Of a DNA stretch of 43,248 bases, positions 34,718-42,271 are shown in pieces. The position numbers were made by a program, and so were the translations under genes. The notes under the pieces were generated by a model that was not told the DNA's origin, searched no databases, and was given only the letters and a program-made list of their open reading frames with translations. Every line of letters begins with the position of its first letter. The first letter of the stretch is position 1. Source of the DNA: Lentisphaerota bacterium (GTDB taxonomy: Bacteria > Verrucomicrobiota > Kiritimatiellia > RFP12 > UBA1067); NCBI GenBank assembly GCA_012838435.1, contig DUPH01000206.1, forward strand, positions 1 to 43,248. Direction: 5' to 3'.

Positions 34718-35139
34718 GGACATTCTCCCGCACCACGACGGTACTCCGCGCACGATTCGGGCGTCTCCAGCACCTTGACCGACGTCACGTTCACGCGGTC
34801 GGCAAGTACATCATAAAAATAACGCGCCAGATTTTCGGACGTGGAGCGGAACGGCAACCCCACGCTTTTCATACCATGCTTGGCGATCACTGCCGCAATT
34901 TCACACTCGCTTTCACTGGTCTCGTCGTAAATGAAGGCGTGATCAAAGCGCTCCACAATCACATCGCGGATCACCTGCTTGAGATCCTTAAAATCGATCA
35001 CCATGTCACGTCCGTCATCCTCCCCGGACACCTCCACGATTACGCGGTAAGTATGCCCGTGAAGATTACGGCACTGACCCGCATGGTGCGTCAACACATG
35101 CGCCGCATCAAACTGGCATTGCTTGGACACCGTCAGCAT
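34714..35139 (-). CDS. queD: 6-carboxy-5,6,7,8-tetrahydropterin synthase
   Basis: A 141-residue protein from the ATG at 35139, with GAGGAG about 9 bases before. It makes 6-carboxytetrahydropterin from dihydroneopterin triphosphate. Zinc ligands are His14 (FDAAHVL) and His27/His29 (NLHGHTY), with catalytic Cys23 (GQCRNLH). An in-frame start at 35223 would translate the word repeat and is rejected. The leader, including the ribosome-binding site, is the TATAGGCGAGGAG box of the composite repeat. Confidence 0.95.
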   Translation of the reverse strand: MLTVSKQCQFDAAHVLTHHAGQCRNLHGHTYRVIVEVSGEDDGRDMVIDFKDLKQVIRDVIVERFDHAFIYDETSESECEIAAVIAKHGMKSVGLPFRSTSENLARYFYDVLADRVNVTSVKVLETPESCAEYRRGAGECP

Positions 35140-35142
35140 GAC

Positions 35143-35280
35143 TTCAACTCCTCGCCTATAACTTGAGCGTTGAGCGTTGAGCGTTGAGCGTTTTTTTAAC
35201 GCAGAACTCAGAACGCAGAACACCGAACTCCGAAGCGGAAAATTCCCAAATCCTAACTCCTAAATCCTAAATCCTGACTC
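35143..35280 (-). repeat. Composite word repeat and CCTAAAT array between queC and queD
   Basis: Read on the minus strand: GGATTTAGGATTTAGGAG-type words (35280-35247), then TTCGGAGTTCGGTGTTCTGC- and GTTCTGAGTTCTGCGTT-type words, an A-run, CGCTCAACGCTCAACGCTCA-type words, and AAGTTATAGGCGAGGAG at the end (35164-35148). This is the same order as at 12882-12988 on the + strand. The first word array contains the queC stop codon, and the last box is the queD ribosome-binding site, so the repeat fills the whole gap. Confidence 0.8.
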
Positions 35281-35949
35281 TTCCCTCTTCCGACACATCC
35301 GATACGCCTCATACCCACGGCGGCGCAACTCGCAGCTCGGGCATACCCCGCAACCGGCTCCGATCACGCCGTTGTAGCAGGTCAACGTATGCTCCGCCAC
35401 GTACTCCAGCACACCTAGACTATCGGCCAGCGCCCACGTCTCTTCCTTGGTCAACCCCATCAGCGGCGTGAGCACCCGAAACGGGTAGTCCATCGCCAGA
35501 TTCAGCGTCTCATTGCACGATTTCACAAACACATCCCGGCAGTCGGGATATCCACTGTAGTCCGTCTCGCTGACGCCGATAATCAAATCGCGGATGTCGC
35601 GGCTCTTGGCATAGATCGCAGCAACCAGCAGAAAGAGCATGTTGCGTCCGTCCACCACGGTGTTCGGACACGCCGCGCCCTCCGCCTGATGGATCTCCGT
35701 CGCCGGATCTAGCAGCGCGTTGTTCGTGATCTGGCTGTACCATGCCAGATCAATCACCCGGTGCTCGGACACGCCGAAATGCTCCGCCACCGCACGCGCC
35801 ACCGCAACCTCGCGCGCGTGCCGCTGCCCGTATTGGAACGTGATGCACGAGACCGCCGCAGCGCCGCGCATCTGCACGGCCTGCGCCAGGCAGGTCGTGC
35901 TGTCCTGTCCACCCGACAAAATCACCAATGCCCTATCGTTCCTCATCAT
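35260..35949 (-). CDS. queC: 7-cyano-7-deazaguanine synthase
   Basis: A 229-residue protein; ATGs at 35949 and 35946 are both possible starts. It makes preQ0 from 7-carboxy-7-deazaguanine, ammonia and ATP. The PP-loop is LSGGQDSTTCL (11-21). The C-terminal zinc site is LTCYNGVIGAGCGVCPSCEL. The last residues, SGFRI, and the stop codon are encoded by the GGATTTAG word repeat, so the original C-terminus was probably slightly different. Confidence 0.95.
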   Translation of the reverse strand: MMRNDRALVILSGGQDSTTCLAQAVQMRGAAAVSCITFQYGQRHAREVAVARAVAEHFGVSEHRVIDLAWYSQITNNALLDPATEIHQAEGAACPNTVVDGRNMLFLLVAAIYAKSRDIRDLIIGVSETDYSGYPDCRDVFVKSCNETLNLAMDYPFRVLTPLMGLTKEETWALADSLGVLEYVAEHTLTCYNGVIGAGCGVCPSCELRRRGYEAYRMCRKREESGFRI

Positions 35950-35963
35950 GACACCCCATGAAA

Positions 35964-36169
35964 AACGCAGAGACGCGGAGACGCGGAGACGCAGAGGTTT
36001 TTACGGGACGGCGTCGCGACTGCAAGTCTGGTGCAAAGTGTGTCTCCGCGCACAGCGCGGAGGGAAAGCGGTGCCGCGACCCGCGCACAGCGCGGCTCTT
36101 GTCACCGCACTCCAAGTTTTTCCGCCGCACCATGCGCGGCAAAACAATCATGTTAATCATGTTAATCCT
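35964..36169. repeat. Word array plus CACTCCAA-type element, copy 2
   Basis: Begins with ACGCGGAG-type words (35964-35997). Then comes the module GTTTTTACGGGACGGCGTCG (also at about 36815), a CCGCGC-aca-GCGCGG palindrome, GGGAAAGCGGTGCCGCGACC, a second palindrome, CTCTTGTCACCGCACTCCAA and the words AATCATGTT twice. The last word runs into queF: its stop codon is the TGA inside ACATGATT. No gene is seen between 35950 and 36156. Confidence 0.75.
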
Positions 36170-36660
36170 AGTTGGACGGCACCGGCCCGCAACCCGGAAT
36201 GGGCGGCAAAGCGCTTTTCGGCCAGCGCGGCGTACGTGGTACCGGACCGGCCGTAGTTCACGTAGGGATCGATCGAGATGCCGCCGCGCGGCGTGAATCG
36301 TCCCAACACCTCGATATACTTGGGTGCCATCAACGCACGTAGGTCTTTGAGAATCACGTTCACGCAATCTTCATGGAAATCGCCATGGTTGCGGAAACTG
36401 AAGAGATAGAGCTTGAGCGACTTGCTCTCCACCAGTCGCTCGTCCGGAATATACTGGATCGTCAGGGTCGCGAAGTCCGGCTGTCCAGTGACCGGACAAA
36501 GTGTGGTGAACTCCGGACAGGTGAAGGTCACCCAGTAGTCGGTGTCAGTGTGCTTGTTGGCAAACGTCTCCAGCAACGCGGGATCGTAACGGTCGGCGTA
36601 TGCCGTCCCGCTACTGCCCAGTTGGGTCACACCCTGCAACTCTTCTTTTGTTCGGCTCAT
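36157..36660 (-). CDS. queF: NADPH-dependent 7-cyano-7-deazaguanine reductase
   Basis: A 167-residue protein of the short QueF type; it reduces preQ0 to preQ1. Catalytic Cys55 lies in [16 protein letters not shown] and the family motif is ESKSLKLY (78-85). FHEDCVN is also present. The final residues LGLT and the stop are encoded by the ATTAACATG word repeat. It is transcribed ahead of queC but separated by a 207-bp repeat block, so cotranscription is possible rather than certain. No preQ1 riboswitch was recognised upstream. Confidence 0.95.
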   Translation of the reverse strand: MSRTKEELQGVTQLGSSGTAYADRYDPALLETFANKHTDTDYWVTFTCPEFTTLCPVTGQPDFATLTIQYIPDERLVESKSLKLYLFSFRNHGDFHEDCVNVILKDLRALMAPKYIEVLGRFTPRGGISIDPYVNYGRSGTTYAALAEKRFAAHSGLRAGAVQLGLT

Positions 36661-36743
36661 AATCGCTCCTGTTGGCTCGTTTCATTATCGGTTAGTGACG
36701 AGGGCACGCGAGTTGAGCGCGTGTTGCGTGCCTGGCGCACGAG

Positions 36744-36850
36744 CGCGGGCGTCCCCGCCCGCAGAGAGTTGAGCGTTGAAAGTTTTTTAACGCAGAGACG
36801 CGAAGGCGCAGAGGTTTTTACGGGACGGCATCGTGACTGCAAGTCTGGCA
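36744..36850. repeat. Hairpin and word modules upstream of queF
   Basis: A GCGGGCG-tcc-CGCCCGC hairpin (about 36746-36763) is followed by GAGAGTTGAGCGTTGAAAG words, a T-run, CGCAGAGACGCGAAGGCGCA words and the module GTTTTTACGGGACGGCATCG, TGACTGCAAGTCTGG shared with about 35998-36031. The 549-bp gap from 36661 to 37209 holds only such modules, with no gene. Confidence 0.65.
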
Positions 36851-36993
36851 AGAGAATTTGGATTGCGGCGGCAAGCGGTATTCCACGCGACGCCGCTTTT
36901 TGAGCATGAGTGCAACGGCAAGATGTGTGCAAACGCGGCGCCGCGAGCCGTAAATAGCTTGTCTTCGTCGAAACACTTCGTCGCTGGCTCAAT

Positions 36994-37047
36994 CGACTAG
37001 GTGTGGCGACTAAGTGTATTCGACTAAGTGCGGGGACTAAGTGTATC
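36994..37047. repeat. Tandem CGACTAAGTG repeat
   Basis: Four imperfect copies of a 13-15 nt unit with the core CGACTAAGTG (CGACTAGGTGTGG, CGACTAAGTGTATT, CGACTAAGTGCGGG, GACTAAGTGTATC). It is not seen elsewhere in the window and runs into the next element. Confidence 0.75.
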
Positions 37048-37213
37048 TCCGCGCACAGCGCGGAGGGAAAGCGGTGCCGCGACCCGCGCACAGCGCGGCT
37101 CTTGTCACCGCACTCCAAATTTTTCCGCCACGCCGTGCGCGGCACAGCAATCATGTTAATCATGTTAATCATGTCAAAAAAATCAGAAACGCATGACCTT
37201 CGCACATCCCTAT
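37048..37213 (+). repeat. CACTCCAA-type dispersed element, copy 3
   Basis: CCGCGC-aca-GCGCGG palindrome, GGGAAAGCGGTGCCGCGACC, a second palindrome, CTCTTGTCACCGCACTCCAA, AATCATGTT words three times, an A-tract, CAGAAACGCATGACCTTCGC and ACATCCC. It ends at the stop codon of the NuoE/NuoF-type gene (37210-37212). The orientation relative to the gene is the same as in copies 1 and 2. Confidence 0.8.
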
Positions 37214-39594
37214 CGCCGACCAATTACCTCGTTCTCATTATCCCGTTTCGTGTCCGTGATTTCAATAGCGTTTTCCGGACAGGCCTGATGACAGATGCCA
37301 CAGCGCGTGCAGAGCGCGGAATCAATCTCAGCGCGCTCCAGCGGCGTGAAGGCGATCGCCTCGACCGGACAGTTCTGCGCGCAGAGCGTGCATCCGATGC
37401 AACGCGACGTCACGCGGTACACAATCAGCGCGCGGCATTTACGCGCCGGGCAGACGCCGCGCACATGCGCGTCATACTCCGCACGGAAATAGCGCAACGT
37501 CGAAAGCACGGGGTTCGGCGCGGTTCGTCCCAATCCACACAGGCTGCCGTCGCGCACCGTACGGGCGAGGCGTTCAAGCCGCGCAACATCGTCAGCATCT
37601 CCCCGCCCTTCGCAGAGCCGATCCAAAATCTCCAGCATGCGCCGCGTACCGATGCGGCAGCCCGTACACCGCCCGCACGACTCAAGCTGCGTGAACGCCA
37701 AAAAGTAACGCGCGATATCCACCATGCAGTCGGTGTCATCCAGCACCACCATGCCGCCCGACCCCATCATACCGCCCGCCTGCACCAACGCCTCGAAATC
37801 CACCGGCCTGTCGGCCTGGGCCGCCGGCAGACAGCCGCCGGACGGACCGCCCACCTGCACCGCTTTGAGTGCACGGCCCTCGCCAACGCCCCCGCCAATG
37901 CGCGTGACGATCTCGCCCAGCGAGAGCCCCATCGGCACCTCGACCAGTCCGCCGCGCGCAATCTTGCCGGCCAGCGCAAAGGTCTTGGTGCCCGCGTTGC
38001 CGGACGTGCCCACCGCACGGAACGCCTCAGCGCCGTGCCGCACGATCCACGGCACCGTCGCCAACGTCTCGACGTTATTGACCAGGGTCGGACACGCCCG
38101 GAACCCGCGTTCTGCCGGATACGGCGGACGCTGCCGCGGCACACCTCGGCACCCCTCCAGACTCGCCAGCAGCGCGGTTTCCTCGCCGCACACAAACGCC
38201 CCCGCTCCCTCGACCACACGCAGCGCGAGACGCCGTCCGTCGCGCAGCGTCAACCAGCCCTGCTGCTCCAGTTCCTCAATCGCGGCGCGGATACGGCTCA
38301 CCGCCAACGGATACTCGTGGCGGATGTAAAGGATCCCTTCACAGGCACCGACAGCATGCAGGGCAATCAGCATTCCCTCCAACACGCGGAACGGATAGGA
38401 CTCGAGCAGCATACGATCCATGAACGCACCGGGATCGCCCTCGTCGCCGTTGCAGACCACATACGCCGTCTGCGTGCCGCTCGCCGCGCGTGCCTGCGCG
38501 ACCGCCCGCCACTTGCGCCCCGTGGGGAAGCCGCCGCCGCCGCGCCCGCGCAGTCCGGCGGCATCGATCATGTCGATCACCTCTTCCGGCGTCAGCGCAT
38601 CGCGGCAACGCTCCAGCGCCGTGAAGCCGCCGCGCCCGCGGTAGTCCGCATAATCCAGCGGCGGCCACTCACCCGCACCTTCGGTGGCGATACGCTGCTG
38701 ACTCAGCCAATAACTGGCGTCCGCTTGATCACGCACACTCAGCGGGAAGCGGACCGGCGGATCATCTCCCTCCCCCGCAAAGGCCTGTTCCGCCCAGGCG
38801 CGTACCGTCGCCTGTACACGCGCCGCGAGATGTGTCGGCTTGACGTGCGCCAGCAGGATCGACTCGACATCTCTGGGACGCACACGCCCGTAGCGGAAGC
38901 GACGTCCGTCGTCCAGCGCGACTTCAAGCAGCGGAGCATGGAACGAACCGCCCGTGCAACTGACCTCACGCACCGCAACCGGCAAGCGGCGTTCGCGCGC
39001 CACCCGCCGCACCTCGCTCAACACGGCGTCCGCCCCGGCTGCGGCGCAACTCGAGCAGGCGCAGAGCCGCACCATGGCACCCAGATGATCGGATTCGCTC
39101 TCCGCCGCAGCGTCGCCGACCCGTTGCTCGCCAGCCCGCACATCAGCCAGCACCGCCCGGACACGCGCCGGCGTCACATGGCCATAGATCGTGCGGTCGA
39201 CCTGCACCGCCACCGCCAGCATACAGCATCCCAGGCAGGCCACCTTCTCCACCGTGAATTCACCCTGCGCGTCGGTATCCTCGCCCGACGCAATTCCCAG
39301 TTCGCGGCAGAAGGCTTCGTAGGTGCGATCCGCGCCCTTCACATGACAAGCCGTGCCGATACACACCTTGATGGTGTGCCGACCGACCGGGCGGAGACGG
39401 AACTGCCCGTAAAAGGTGGCGACGCCCGTCACCTCGGCCTCGCTCACACCAAGCTGTTGCGCCACCGCAGCGAGTGCTTCAGCCGACAGATAGCCCTCCT
39501 CATCCTGCACCGCCTGCAACACTGGGATCAACTGCTCGCGTCCACTTCCCACGCAACGCGCAAGCTGCTCTATACGCTCTCTTGTCACGCGCAT
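37210..39594 (-). CDS. NuoE-NuoF-type fusion flavoprotein with ferredoxin domain (HydB/HndC-like)
   Basis: A 794-residue fusion. Residues 1-155 are a NuoE-like thioredoxin-fold domain (EVTGVATFYGQFR; CIGTACHVKG and ACLGCC for a [2Fe-2S] centre). About 172-270 is a second ferredoxin-like thioredoxin fold (CACSSCAAAGA, SCTGG). About 300-650 is NuoF: GLRGRGGGGFPTGRKW for FMN, CNGDEGDPGAFMDR for NADH, then an SLBB region and ESCGRCTGCRIGTRRM with LCGLG for a [4Fe-4S] cluster. The end carries two [4Fe-4S] ferredoxin motifs (CIGCTLCAQNCP, CTRCGICHQACP). Homologues oxidise or form NADH in bifurcating hydrogenases or formate dehydrogenases. No partner catalytic subunit is beside it. Confidence 0.9.
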   Translation of the reverse strand: MRVTRERIEQLARCVGSGREQLIPVLQAVQDEEGYLSAEALAAVAQQLGVSEAEVTGVATFYGQFRLRPVGRHTIKVCIGTACHVKGADRTYEAFCRELGIASGEDTDAQGEFTVEKVACLGCCMLAVAVQVDRTIYGHVTPARVRAVLADVRAGEQRVGDAAAESESDHLGAMVRLCACSSCAAAGADAVLSEVRRVARERRLPVAVREVSCTGGSFHAPLLEVALDDGRRFRYGRVRPRDVESILLAHVKPTHLAARVQATVRAWAEQAFAGEGDDPPVRFPLSVRDQADASYWLSQQRIATEGAGEWPPLDYADYRGRGGFTALERCRDALTPEEVIDMIDAAGLRGRGGGGFPTGRKWRAVAQARAASGTQTAYVVCNGDEGDPGAFMDRMLLESYPFRVLEGMLIALHAVGACEGILYIRHEYPLAVSRIRAAIEELEQQGWLTLRDGRRLALRVVEGAGAFVCGEETALLASLEGCRGVPRQRPPYPAERGFRACPTLVNNVETLATVPWIVRHGAEAFRAVGTSGNAGTKTFALAGKIARGGLVEVPMGLSLGEIVTRIGGGVGEGRALKAVQVGGPSGGCLPAAQADRPVDFEALVQAGGMMGSGGMVVLDDTDCMVDIARYFLAFTQLESCGRCTGCRIGTRRMLEILDRLCEGRGDADDVARLERLARTVRDGSLCGLGRTAPNPVLSTLRYFRAEYDAHVRGVCPARKCRALIVYRVTSRCIGCTLCAQNCPVEAIAFTPLERAEIDSALCTRCGICHQACPENAIEITDTKRDNENEVIGRR

Positions 39595-39608
39595 GATCTT
39601 AACAAAAA

Positions 39609-39631
39609 CTCCTAAATCCTAAATCCTAAAG
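39609..39631. repeat. CCTAAAT word array upstream of the NuoF-type gene
   Basis: Three copies of a CCTAAAT-type word (CTCCTAAATCCTAAATCCTA). The same words occur at 35247-35280. On the minus strand it gives TTAGGAGTTTTTG, an AGGAG about 14 bases before the gene's ATG, so the repeat could serve as a weak ribosome-binding site. Confidence 0.65.
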
Positions 39632-39636
39632 AACGG

Positions 39637-39666
39637 TTGCTTGATTCCCGCAGTAAACGCTATCAT
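39637..39666 (+). promoter_or_regulatory. Candidate promoter of the prepilin peptidase gene
   Basis: TTGCTT (39637-39642), an 18-nt spacer and TATCAT (39661-39666), in the divergent gap of 89 bases. The leader would be about 11-20 bases. Confidence 0.45.
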
Positions 39667-39683
39667 GACCGAAACGAAAGCGA

Positions 39684-40547
39684 ATGTTTTTTATGAGCAG
39701 TTCCGACTATCTATTCTATCAGTTTCTTGCCGCCAGCTTTGCCACGCTGTTCGGGGCTTGTGTCGGCAGCTTCTTGAACGTCTGCATTTACCGCATCCCG
39801 CGCGATGAATCGGTGATCGCACCGCGTTCGCACTGTCCGCACTGCAACACGCTGATCCCATGGTATCTCAATATCCCGGTGTTGAGCTGGCTTTGCCTGC
39901 GCGGCCGGTGCGCCACCTGCAAAGGCCCGATCTCCTTCCGCTACACGCTAGTGGAGTTGCTGACCAGCATGCTCTTTCTGGCGGTCTTTATGCAATGGGC
40001 GGTACCGAACGCGCTGCACATGACGCCGATCACCGACCCGCTGATCATCCCGATTTACTGGCTCTTTCTCTCGGGGCTGGTGCTCGGAACCTTCGTAGAC
40101 TTCGAACACTTCATCATCCCAGACTCCGTCACGATCGGCGGTATGGTGGTAGGTCCCCTGTTGAGCGCACTGGTTCCGGCGCTGCACGGCCAAACCGTCT
40201 GGTGGCAGGGGCTACGTTGTTCAGTCACGGGGCTGGCTGTCGGTTTCGGCCTACTGTACGCGGTCGGCTGGCTCGGCACACGCGCCTTTAAGAAAGAGGC
40301 CATGGGGTTCGGCGATGTAAAACTGCTGGGCGCGATCGGCGCGTTTCTGGGATGGAAGGCGGTGCTCTTCACAATCTTCGCATCGTCGCTGCTGGGCAGC
40401 GTAGCGGGATTGCTGTTAATCGCCTTTGGCGGGGTCAAGATGCAGAGCCGCATTCCCTTCGGCCCCTACATCTCGATGGGTGCCACCGTCTGGCTCTTTT
40501 GGGGAGAGAAGATCCTCGCTCTATACATCGGTCTGATGCGGCCTTGA
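39684..40547 (+). CDS. pilD: Prepilin peptidase (type IV leader peptidase)
   Basis: A 287-residue membrane protein; ATGs at 39684 and 39693 are both possible starts. It cleaves and methylates type IV prepilins or pseudopilins. After a first helix with GACVGSFLNVCIYRIPRDES comes the zinc site CPHCN...CATC (about 51-81). The catalytic aspartates are in FVDFEHFIIPD (about 138) and MGFGDVKLLGAIGAF (about 208), the GxGD motif. About eight membrane helices. No pilin genes are in the window, so its substrates lie elsewhere, perhaps a type II secretion system exporting the glycosidases. Confidence 0.92.
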   Translation: MFFMSSSDYLFYQFLAASFATLFGACVGSFLNVCIYRIPRDESVIAPRSHCPHCNTLIPWYLNIPVLSWLCLRGRCATCKGPISFRYTLVELLTSMLFLAVFMQWAVPNALHMTPITDPLIIPIYWLFLSGLVLGTFVDFEHFIIPDSVTIGGMVVGPLLSALVPALHGQTVWWQGLRCSVTGLAVGFGLLYAVGWLGTRAFKKEAMGFGDVKLLGAIGAFLGWKAVLFTIFASSLLGSVAGLLLIAFGGVKMQSRIPFGPYISMGATVWLFWGEKILALYIGLMRP

Positions 40548-40579
40548 ACGGCATGCGACAGTGCGCAAAGGAAATCGAC

Positions 40580-41170
40580 ATGTCCGACAAACTGTATGTC
40601 TCAGCGAACGACTACCTGCGCGACTGTTTTCGGTTGGCGCGCATGGTCCTCGACTCCGGCTGGTTGCCCGACGATTTGATCGTGCTCTGGCGTGGCGGTG
40701 CGCCGGTCGGTGTGGGTGTTCACGAATTTCTCCACTACCACGGCCTGCGGCCACGCCACCGTGTGCTGAAGTGCCAATCCTACACCGGTATTGAGACGCG
40801 TGAACACACGGTCACATTTGACAACGCGGAGGGCCTGTTTTGCTCCCTCCAGACTGGTTCGCGCGTCTTGGTGATTGATGACGTCTTCGACACCGGCAAT
40901 ACTGCACGCGCGGTCTTCGAGCGTCTGCGCCCCCGCTGTGTCGAGGCCCGGCTCGCCACCGTGTACTGGAAACCCAACGCCAACCAGACCGACCTGAAAC
41001 CCGATTACTACGTGCACGAGACCGACCGCTGGATCGTCTTTCCGCACGAACTGGACGGCCTGACGCCGGATGAGATCAAGCAGAAAGACGCCGTGATTTT
41101 CGACCTATTCAGTCCACGTACATCGGCGGCGGCGCAGCCCGCTCGAAACGGCCCGTCGGACCGGTCTTAA
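40580..41170 (+). CDS. Phosphoribosyltransferase (hypoxanthine/xanthine type)
   Basis: A 196-residue protein from the ATG at 40580 with AAAGGAAATCGAC before it; a longer frame from 40352 is a shadow of pilD. The PRPP-binding loop is VLVIDDVFDTGNTARAV (about 96-112). PDDLIVLWRGGAPVGVGVHE near residue 35 is the region for pyrophosphate binding. DRWIVFPHELDG fits the gpt/hpt family end. It probably salvages a purine base. Its last 20 codons overlap the convergent rodZ-like gene by 62 bases. Confidence 0.85.
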   Translation: MSDKLYVSANDYLRDCFRLARMVLDSGWLPDDLIVLWRGGAPVGVGVHEFLHYHGLRPRHRVLKCQSYTGIETREHTVTFDNAEGLFCSLQTGSRVLVIDDVFDTGNTARAVFERLRPRCVEARLATVYWKPNANQTDLKPDYYVHETDRWIVFPHELDGLTPDEIKQKDAVIFDLFSPRTSAAAQPARNGPSDRS

Positions 41171-42242
41171 CGCCGGAGCCGGTGAGCTTGAACAGCATCG
41201 TGATGCCGGCCACCATCAGCACGACCATCAGCACGCCGAGACCACCGAACACCCACGCCCGACGCGGCAGGTTCAAAGACGGCAGATTCAAATGCGGCAG
41301 ACTACGCCCGACCCCGTCTTTGAGCCGGGAAATCCCGTCCATGAACGTCTGCATGCGCGCACGGCGGCGAGCCTGCACCTCTTCATCTTCCAGCGTGGGC
41401 ATGGCGTCGCGGTCTATCCTTCCGCCGATCTGGAAAATCGGCAACTTACCCTTGTGCGCTACGGGGGTCCTGGGTTCAGCGCGCGGGTGATGCTCCGCCT
41501 CGGCATCTGTCGGCACAGGCGCGGGCTCCGCGTCCGCACCGCGCTCTGCGTGAGAAGCAACGGACGCCGCGCGGAAGAGATCCAGATCATCGGTCTCGTC
41601 ATAAGTCTGCTCCGGCTCAACCACCAGCACCGGCCGGAAATCTTTTTTGGGTTCGGGAGCGCGACTGGTCTCCGACGGCGTCGACACGGCAACGACCGGC
41701 GATTCATCCGCCGGGGGTGCCTCCCGTTGTTCAGCATCATCCGGCAGCGGCACCGAACGCACCGCAGGGCGCGGCTCCACCGACTGACGCTGCGGCGTGC
41801 GCACGGCCACCGGCGCATCGTCCGCAGTCTGCGCTGACGGCGTCGGCGCAGGTTCGGGCACCGACACAGTCTCGGGCACAGATGTCGGTGCTGAAACAGA
41901 TGCTGGTGCAGGCGCTGGTGCGGCAGGCGCAGATGCCGGTGTCGATACGACCGCAGGCGCGGGGTCGGCGGCCGGCTCGACCTCCTTGGTCACCACCGCC
42001 GGAGGGCGCGCGCCGCTGTAAAGGTTCATGAAATCACGGATCAATGGCTCGGGGTCCAGTTCCAGAAGTTCAGCGTACAGCTTAACGAAACCACGACCGT
42101 AGATCGGTGCAGCAATGCGGCGGAAATCCTCTTTTTCGAGTCCCTCGACCACCTGTACCAACATATGCGTGCTCTCGGCCACATCTGACGGAGTCAGCCC
42201 TTTTTGCACGCGTGCGTTGCGCAAGATCTCACCAAATGCCAT
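41109..42242 (-). CDS. rodZ: RodZ-like cell-shape protein with a short external end
   Basis: A 377-residue protein with GAGGTGAGCG before the ATG. Residues 1-70 form the cytoplasmic HTH_25 domain (GEILRNARVQKGLTPSDVAE, GFVKLYAELL). A long linker rich in Pro, Ala, Val and Asp/Glu follows (about 75-290). One membrane helix is at about 329-351 (WVFGGLGVLMVVLMVAGITM). Only about 26 residues remain outside, so the periplasmic DUF4115 domain of E. coli RodZ is missing. RodZ links MreB to the elongation machinery. Its 3' end overlaps the phosphoribosyltransferase gene on the other strand. It follows ftsK by 29 bp. Confidence 0.82.
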   Translation of the reverse strand: MAFGEILRNARVQKGLTPSDVAESTHMLVQVVEGLEKEDFRRIAAPIYGRGFVKLYAELLELDPEPLIRDFMNLYSGARPPAVVTKEVEPAADPAPAVVSTPASAPAAPAPAPASVSAPTSVPETVSVPEPAPTPSAQTADDAPVAVRTPQRQSVEPRPAVRSVPLPDDAEQREAPPADESPVVAVSTPSETSRAPEPKKDFRPVLVVEPEQTYDETDDLDLFRAASVASHAERGADAEPAPVPTDAEAEHHPRAEPRTPVAHKGKLPIFQIGGRIDRDAMPTLEDEEVQARRRARMQTFMDGISRLKDGVGRSLPHLNLPSLNLPRRAWVFGGLGVLMVVLMVAGITMLFKLTGSGVKTGPTGRFERAAPPPMYVD

Positions 42243-42271
42243 CGCTCACCTCACCGTTACGTTACACCGAA

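Noticed and set aside
36661-36760. preQ1 riboswitch upstream of queF
   Set aside because: I see only a GC-rich hairpin and repeat words. No preQ1-I aptamer pattern with an A-rich tail is recognisable.
36657-37223. Open frame of 188 codons on the minus strand
   Set aside because: It translates repeat modules (including the CACTCCAA element and the CGACTAAGTG tandem). A similar peptide arises from the repeat at 35933-36367, so both are repeat-derived.
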